From Bacillus thermozeamaize (lineage in GTDB: Bacteria > Bacillota > Bacilli > ZCTH02-B2), in contig LZRT01000066.1 of NCBI GenBank assembly GCA_002159075.1, positions 1 through 64,000 on the forward strand: 64,000 nt of DNA, read 5' to 3'. Shown piece after piece: positions 60,599-64,000 of the stretch (its first letter is position 1; the number at the start of each line of letters is the position of its first letter). The notes below the pieces were generated by a model. It made no database searches and was not told the DNA's origin. It saw only the letters and a list, made by a program, of their open reading frames with translations. Made by a program: the position numbers and the translations under genes.

Positions 60599-61441
60599 CT
60601 AGAGTACGGCGGTTTTATGCCGGTTGGCATGGCAATTGATATTGACGGCAACAGGCAAGGCGGCAATGTGCGTGGCGAATATTTCCACATGCACATCCAG
60701 CGCGGTCGTTCTTCCACCCATCCCCTGCGGGCCAATCCCGAGCGCGTTAATCTGCCGGATCAGCTCTTCTTCAAGCGCCGCGATGTCCTGCCGCGGATGC
60801 CGCTGCCCGAGCGGACGAAAGAGCGCCTTTTTCGCCAAGTATGCCACACGCTCAAAATTGCCGCCGATCCCGACGCCGACCACGATCGGGGGGCAAGGAT
60901 TGGGCCCCGCCTCCTTGACCGCTTCAACGACAAAGCGCTTAACCCCTTCCATCCCCTCCGCAGGCGCCAGCATCCGCAGGAAGCTCATGTTTTCGCTGCC
61001 TCCTCCTTTGGCCGCCATGTGAATGGTAAGCCGGTCACCCGCCACCAGCTCCACATGCACGATCGCCGGCGTGTTGTCGCCGGTATTCACGCGGCTGATG
61101 GGATCCTCCACCATCGAGAAGCGCAAATACCCCTCCTTGTACCCTCGCCGGACGCCATCATTGATCGCATCGTACAGGCTGCCCCCCGTGATTCTGCAAT
61201 CCTGCCCCAACTCGACGATAAAAACGGCAAATCCCGTGTCCTGGCACATCGGCACCCGCTCATCGGCCGCAATCTCCGCATTGAGCAGGATTTGCCGCAA
61301 AATATCCCTGCCCACCTCGGACGTTTCCTGTTCCAGCGAATGCCGCAAGGCGTGCACCGTATCTGCGCCGAGGTCGTAATTGGCTTCCTGGCAGAGGCGG
61401 GCCACGGTTTCCACAATTTGGTCATAGTGCACCTCTCGCAC
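60599..61441 (-). CDS. Class I fumarate hydratase / L-tartrate dehydratase, alpha subunit
   Basis: 280 residues. Three cysteines for the [4Fe-4S] cluster are present: VPMCQDTGFAVF, NPCPPIVVGVGIGG and NINCHANRH. Also GGGSENMSFLRML. The two-subunit arrangement is shared by some Firmicutes fumarases and by TtdAB. GTG start with GGAGG at 6 nt. 54 nt upstream of the beta subunit gene. Confidence 0.9.
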   Translation of the reverse strand: MREVHYDQIVETVARLCQEANYDLGADTVHALRHSLEQETSEVGRDILRQILLNAEIAADERVPMCQDTGFAVFIVELGQDCRITGGSLYDAINDGVRRGYKEGYLRFSMVEDPISRVNTGDNTPAIVHVELVAGDRLTIHMAAKGGGSENMSFLRMLAPAEGMEGVKRFVVEAVKEAGPNPCPPIVVGVGIGGNFERVAYLAKKALFRPLGQRHPRQDIAALEEELIRQINALGIGPQGMGGRTTALDVHVEIFATHIAALPVAVNINCHANRHKTAVL

Positions 61442-61479
61442 AAGCCGCCTCCTTTCCGCCTGCGTTCCCGGCGATTGCT

Positions 61480-62544
61480 TCAGGAGGTGATCGCTTTCAG
61501 GTGGCCAATCACCGCCTCCGTGACTTCGGCCGTTGTCGCTTGTCCTCCCAGATCCGGCGTTTTCACGCCGCTCTCCAGCGTCCGTTCAATCGCTTCCAGC
61601 ACCTTGTCCCCCAGTTCAGGATACCCGAAGTGATCCAGCATCATCTTGGCCGTCCAGATCTGCCCGATCGGATTGGCGATTCCCTTGCCGGCGATATCGG
61701 GAGCGGAACCGTGAACCGGTTCGAACATCGAGGGATATTTGCCGTTGGTATTGACATTGGCCGCCGGCGCCACACCGATGCTGCCCATGATGGCACCGCC
61801 CAGGTCCGAGAGGATGTCCCCAAACAGGTTGCTGGCCACAATCACGTCAAACGCATGCGGCCGTGTGACAAAAAAGGCGGATAGCGCGTCAATATGATAG
61901 GAGGCCGTTTCCACATCGGGGTAATCCGCCTTCACCTGCTCGAACACCTCATCCCAGAACGGCATGGTATGGAAGATGCCGTTGGACTTGGTGGCAGAAG
62001 CCACTTTCCGGCGCCGCTTTTTCGCCAGATCAAAGGCATAGCGCATCGCCCTCTCCACGCCTCTGCGGGTGAAGATGTTGTTCTGGATCGCGATCTCCTC
62101 TTCTCCTCTGAAAATACGGCCGCCGATCTCCGAATATTCCCCTTCCGAGTTCTCACGGACCACAACCAGATCAAACGCTTGGGGGTTGGCCAGCGGTGAA
62201 GGCAAGCCTTTGAGAAACTTCGCCGGCCTGACATTGAGCACCTGCTCAAACTCGCGGCGAATCTTCAGAAGCAATCCCCACAGCGAAATGTGATCGGGGA
62301 CCAGCTTGGGGTTGCCGATCGCTCCCAGAAAGATGGCCTCATACCCGGCCAGGATGCTCAGGCCGTCCTCCGGCATCATTTTCCCGTGTTTGACATAATA
62401 ATCACAATCCCAGTTGTAGGTGGCGTATCGAAAGGCAATCCCGCCATGGCTCTCTGCGGCGGCGTCCAAAACCTTCAGGGCCGCCGGGACCACCTCTTTA
62501 CCAATCCCATCCCCGGGAATCACCGCAATGTCAAACGTTTTCAT
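61480..62544 (-). CDS. Tartrate dehydrogenase / D-malate dehydrogenase (decarboxylating)
   Basis: 354 residues of the isocitrate/isopropylmalate dehydrogenase family. Seen: VIPGDGIGKEVVPAALKVL, RENSEGEYSEIGGRIF, the metal-binding FGDILSDLGGAIMGSIGVAP and EPVHGSAPDIAGKGIANP. The RxNxExEYSxxGGR pattern fits tartrate/D-malate enzymes better than IPM dehydrogenase. It oxidises tartrates or D-malate, the latter to pyruvate and CO2. First gene of a five-gene unit with both dehydratase subunits, a CitE-like lyase and a hydroxyacid reductase. Confidence 0.9.
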   Translation of the reverse strand: MKTFDIAVIPGDGIGKEVVPAALKVLDAAAESHGGIAFRYATYNWDCDYYVKHGKMMPEDGLSILAGYEAIFLGAIGNPKLVPDHISLWGLLLKIRREFEQVLNVRPAKFLKGLPSPLANPQAFDLVVVRENSEGEYSEIGGRIFRGEEEIAIQNNIFTRRGVERAMRYAFDLAKKRRRKVASATKSNGIFHTMPFWDEVFEQVKADYPDVETASYHIDALSAFFVTRPHAFDVIVASNLFGDILSDLGGAIMGSIGVAPAANVNTNGKYPSMFEPVHGSAPDIAGKGIANPIGQIWTAKMMLDHFGYPELGDKVLEAIERTLESGVKTPDLGGQATTAEVTEAVIGHLKAITS

Positions 62545-62592
62545 TTTTCTCCACTCCTTATGTTCTGCTTCAAAGAAAAGAAACAGGGAAAA

Positions 62593-62603
62593 ATGTATAC
62601 AAT
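62593..62603. promoter_or_regulatory. GntR-type palindrome upstream of the hydroxyacid operon
   Basis: ATGTATACAAT with GTATAC core at 62595-62600, about 50 nt before the first gene. It resembles GntR/FCD operators (T-x-GTATAC-x-A). No regulator gene is linked. Confidence 0.4.
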
Positions 62604-62670
62604 ATCCATTTCCCGTTTCATCTATACATTTATATTAAATCCAAATTGTTTCATCACGTAAAGCCGTCAC

Positions 62671-62705
62671 GATCTTTTTCCAAAACATGAGATCTTTTTC
62701 CAAAA
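62671..62705. repeat. Perfect 15-bp direct repeat upstream of the hydroxyacid operon
   Basis: GATCTTTTTCCAAAA at 62671-62685 and 62691-62705, a 20-bp period (two helical turns), about 130-160 nt before the operon. The spacing suits an activator binding one face of the DNA. Confidence 0.5.
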
Positions 62706-62753
62706 AAAGAAAGCCCGCTCCCTCTCGCAACTGAAAAGGTGAGAGGGGAGCGG
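62702..62753 (-). terminator. Intrinsic terminator after selD
   Basis: Minus strand: a 12-bp stem CCGCTCCCCTCTC/GAGAGGGAGCGG with a loop of about 14 nt and a T-rich tail including seven consecutive T. Confidence 0.85.
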
Positions 62754-62781
62754 ACGGTCAAAAGAGGAGGTTCGAAAAGCC

Positions 62782-63831
62782 TTACAACACCCGGATGCAT
62801 CCCGGATGATCCGCGACAAAACGCCCGATCTGTGCGGCGGCCGAGACTCCCTGTTCATGCAGGCGTTGGAGAAGCCCTTCGGCCTGCGCGGACGGAACGG
62901 CGATCAACAAGCCTCCCGAGGTCACTGCGTCGCACAGCACCCACTGATCTTCCTTGATGAGTCCGGCCCGGTATTGCACAACATTCTGAAGCCACTGGTG
63001 ATTGGCCTTTGTGCCGCCAGGAACGACCCCCTGCTGGCTGAGATGCCTGGCCCGCTCCAGCACCGGAACCTTCTCATAGTCAATTTCCAGGCCGATCGTA
63101 GTGTCTTTGATCATCTCATAAGCGTGTCCAAGCAAGCCAAAGCCGGTGACATCCGTGCAGGCATGTACATCAAATTCCCGCATCGCCTCTGCCGCCGTCC
63201 GGTTCAAAGCGGCCATCACCGACGTCACTTCCTGAATTTCCTTCGGGCTGAGCAGATCCCGTTTGATGGCCGTCGTGTAAATCCCAACGCCAATCGGCTT
63301 GGTCAAAATCAGCACATCTCCCGGTTCCGCACCGCGGTTGCGGCGAATCTGTCGCGGATCGATCACGCCGGTCACCGCCATCCCGAACTTCGGTTCTTGA
63401 TCGTCGATCGTATGCCCGCCGACCAGCACGGCACCCGCTTCCGCCACCTTGTCCGCCGCTCCTCGCAGTATCTCGGCCAAAATCCGCTTTTCCAACTTCC
63501 GCACCGGAAAGCCGACAATGTTCAGTGCCGTCAACGGCCTGCCGCCCATGGCGTAGACGTCGCTCAGGGCATTGGCTGCCGCAATCTGGCCAAACATATA
63601 CGGATCATCCACCACAGGGGTGAAAAAATCCACCGTCTGGACCAGAGCCAGGTCTTCCGTCAGCTGGTAGACCCCCGCGTCGTCGGACGTTTCCATGCCG
63701 ACGAGCAATCGCGGATCCCCGAGCGAAGACGGCAGATACTGCAACACCTCTGCCAGGTCCGCCGGACCTATTTTGCACCCTCACCCGGCTTTGGAGGAAA
63801 GGCTGGTCAGTTTGACCAGGAATTGTTCCAT
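62782..63831 (-). CDS. selD: Selenophosphate synthase SelD, itself a selenoprotein (in-frame UGA)
   Basis: Makes selenophosphate from selenide and ATP for selenocysteine and selenouridine. 349 residues when the UGA at 63783-63781 is read as Sec17: residues before it are MEQFLVKLTSLSSKAG, after it GCKIGPADLAEVLQYL. E. coli SelD has the catalytic Cys at position 17 in the matching GAGCGCKI; the UGA falls exactly there. The remainder is canonical: SDDAGVYQL, DVYAMGGRPLTALN, GGHTIDDQEPKFGMAVTG, TDVTGFGLLGHA. AAGGGGGTG is 8 nt before ATG 63831. Ordinary gene calling would start at an internal codon and lose the active site. Confidence 0.92.
63755..63769 (-). promoter_or_regulatory. SECIS-like hairpin after the selD UGA
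   Basis: Minus strand: 6-bp stem AGGTCC/GGACCT with loop GGC, starting 11 nt after the UGA. Bacterial SECIS elements consist of a short stem-loop about 11 nt downstream of the UGA with a G in the apical loop, bound by SelB. The spacing and loop fit. Confidence 0.65.
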
Positions 63832-63861
63832 CCCGACATCACCCCCTTGCGATGGATGCCC

Positions 63862-64000
63862 TTAGGAGGCCGAATCCTTGGGGCATTCGTACCTCAGCCC
63901 CCACTCCGCCATCGCATCCAGAATCTTGTTCAGGCTTTCTCCTTTTTCCGTCAGCGTGTACTCCACCTTGGGCGGCACATCCGGAATCACCGTCCGCCTG
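63862..64000 (-). CDS. HxlR-family winged-helix regulator (5' part outside window)
   Basis: Only the last 45 residues and the stop are visible. They read [18 protein letters not shown] then [12 protein letters not shown], the conserved wing and C-terminal helix of HxlR regulators, which often sense redox or electrophile stress. It lies 30 nt upstream of selD on the same strand and may be co-transcribed. Confidence 0.85.
   Translation of the reverse strand, partial: RRTVIPDVPPKVEYTLTEKGESLNKILDAMAEWGLRYECPKDSAS

Noticed and set aside
63781-63783. selD broken by a nonsense mutation
   Set aside because: The stop falls exactly at the catalytic Cys/Sec codon, both sides are conserved, a SECIS-like hairpin follows at the right distance, and the ribosome site and start are intact.

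Overview
The window is a contiguous piece of a Firmicutes chromosome, most likely a moderately high-GC member of the Bacillales or a related Bacilli family. The evidence is strong gene-order agreement with Bacillus and Geobacillus (secG-est-rnr-smpB-ssrA; gap-pgk-tpi-gpmI-eno; rpoN; tRNA-Arg-clpP; HPr/crh-whiA-yvcK-rapZ-nudix; hprK-lgt-hisZGDB-AFI), sigma-A promoters, AGGAGG-type ribosome binding sites, a short HisG paired with HisZ, a PurR box pair and an HPr kinase. I cannot fix a genus from sequence alone. Nearly all genes lie on the minus strand and are written 3' to 5' along the window.

Layout. 1-3.8 kb: purB-purC-purL with a sigma-A promoter, PurR operator and a leader ending in an intrinsic terminator. 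3.9-8.6 kb: an inositol-phosphatase-family gene, argS and pckA. 8.6-11.3 kb: a small unknown gene, a thioredoxin-reductase-like flavoprotein without the redox CxxC, and a divergent REC-GGDEF protein. 11.4-14 kb: two GH130 glycosidase/phosphorylase genes. 14-18.6 kb: htrA-response regulator-histidine kinase-ispH, probably a secretion-stress module. 18.9-24.4 kb: an orphan soluble FlhA-like domain, an unknown gene, a beta-hydroxyacid dehydrogenase, a class A penicillin-binding protein and a Gln-rich coiled-coil protein. 24.9-32.2 kb: tmRNA and the smpB-rnr-est-secG operon, split by an inserted MarR/MFS/rhodanese group next to an AT-rich VOC gene. 32.2-32.9 kb: a gene-poor stretch carrying a 35-codon holin-like toxin. 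32.9-41.4 kb: glycolytic genes with deoC where cggR is usual, a glutaredoxin-like gene and rpoN. 41.6-46.4 kb: tRNA-Arg, clpP, HPr, whiA, yvcK, rapZ and a Nudix hydrolase. 46.5-55.4 kb: a TPR protein, prs and the his operon without hisH, with a palindromic operator over its promoter. 55.4-57.9 kb: acyltransferase, lgt, hprK. 58-62.5 kb: a five-gene tartrate/D-malate/hydroxyacid operon. 62.8-64 kb: selD and the end of an HxlR regulator gene.

How the genes work together. Central carbon flow is covered by glycolysis, pckA and carbon control (HPr, HprK, YvcK, RapZ). The five-gene hydroxyacid unit would feed fumarate, oxaloacetate, pyruvate and glycerate into it. PRPP made by prs can supply both the his and pur pathways.

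The most notable observations are these. selD reads through an in-frame UGA at the catalytic position 17 and has a SECIS-like hairpin exactly 11 nt downstream, so it is probably a selenoprotein. The glutaminase genes purQ (with purS) and hisH are absent from their usual places in two separate operons. A free-standing FlhA cytoplasmic domain is encoded without its membrane part. An HPr with the phosphorylatable His sits in the crh position. A type I toxin-like ORF is present that is too short for ordinary gene calling.
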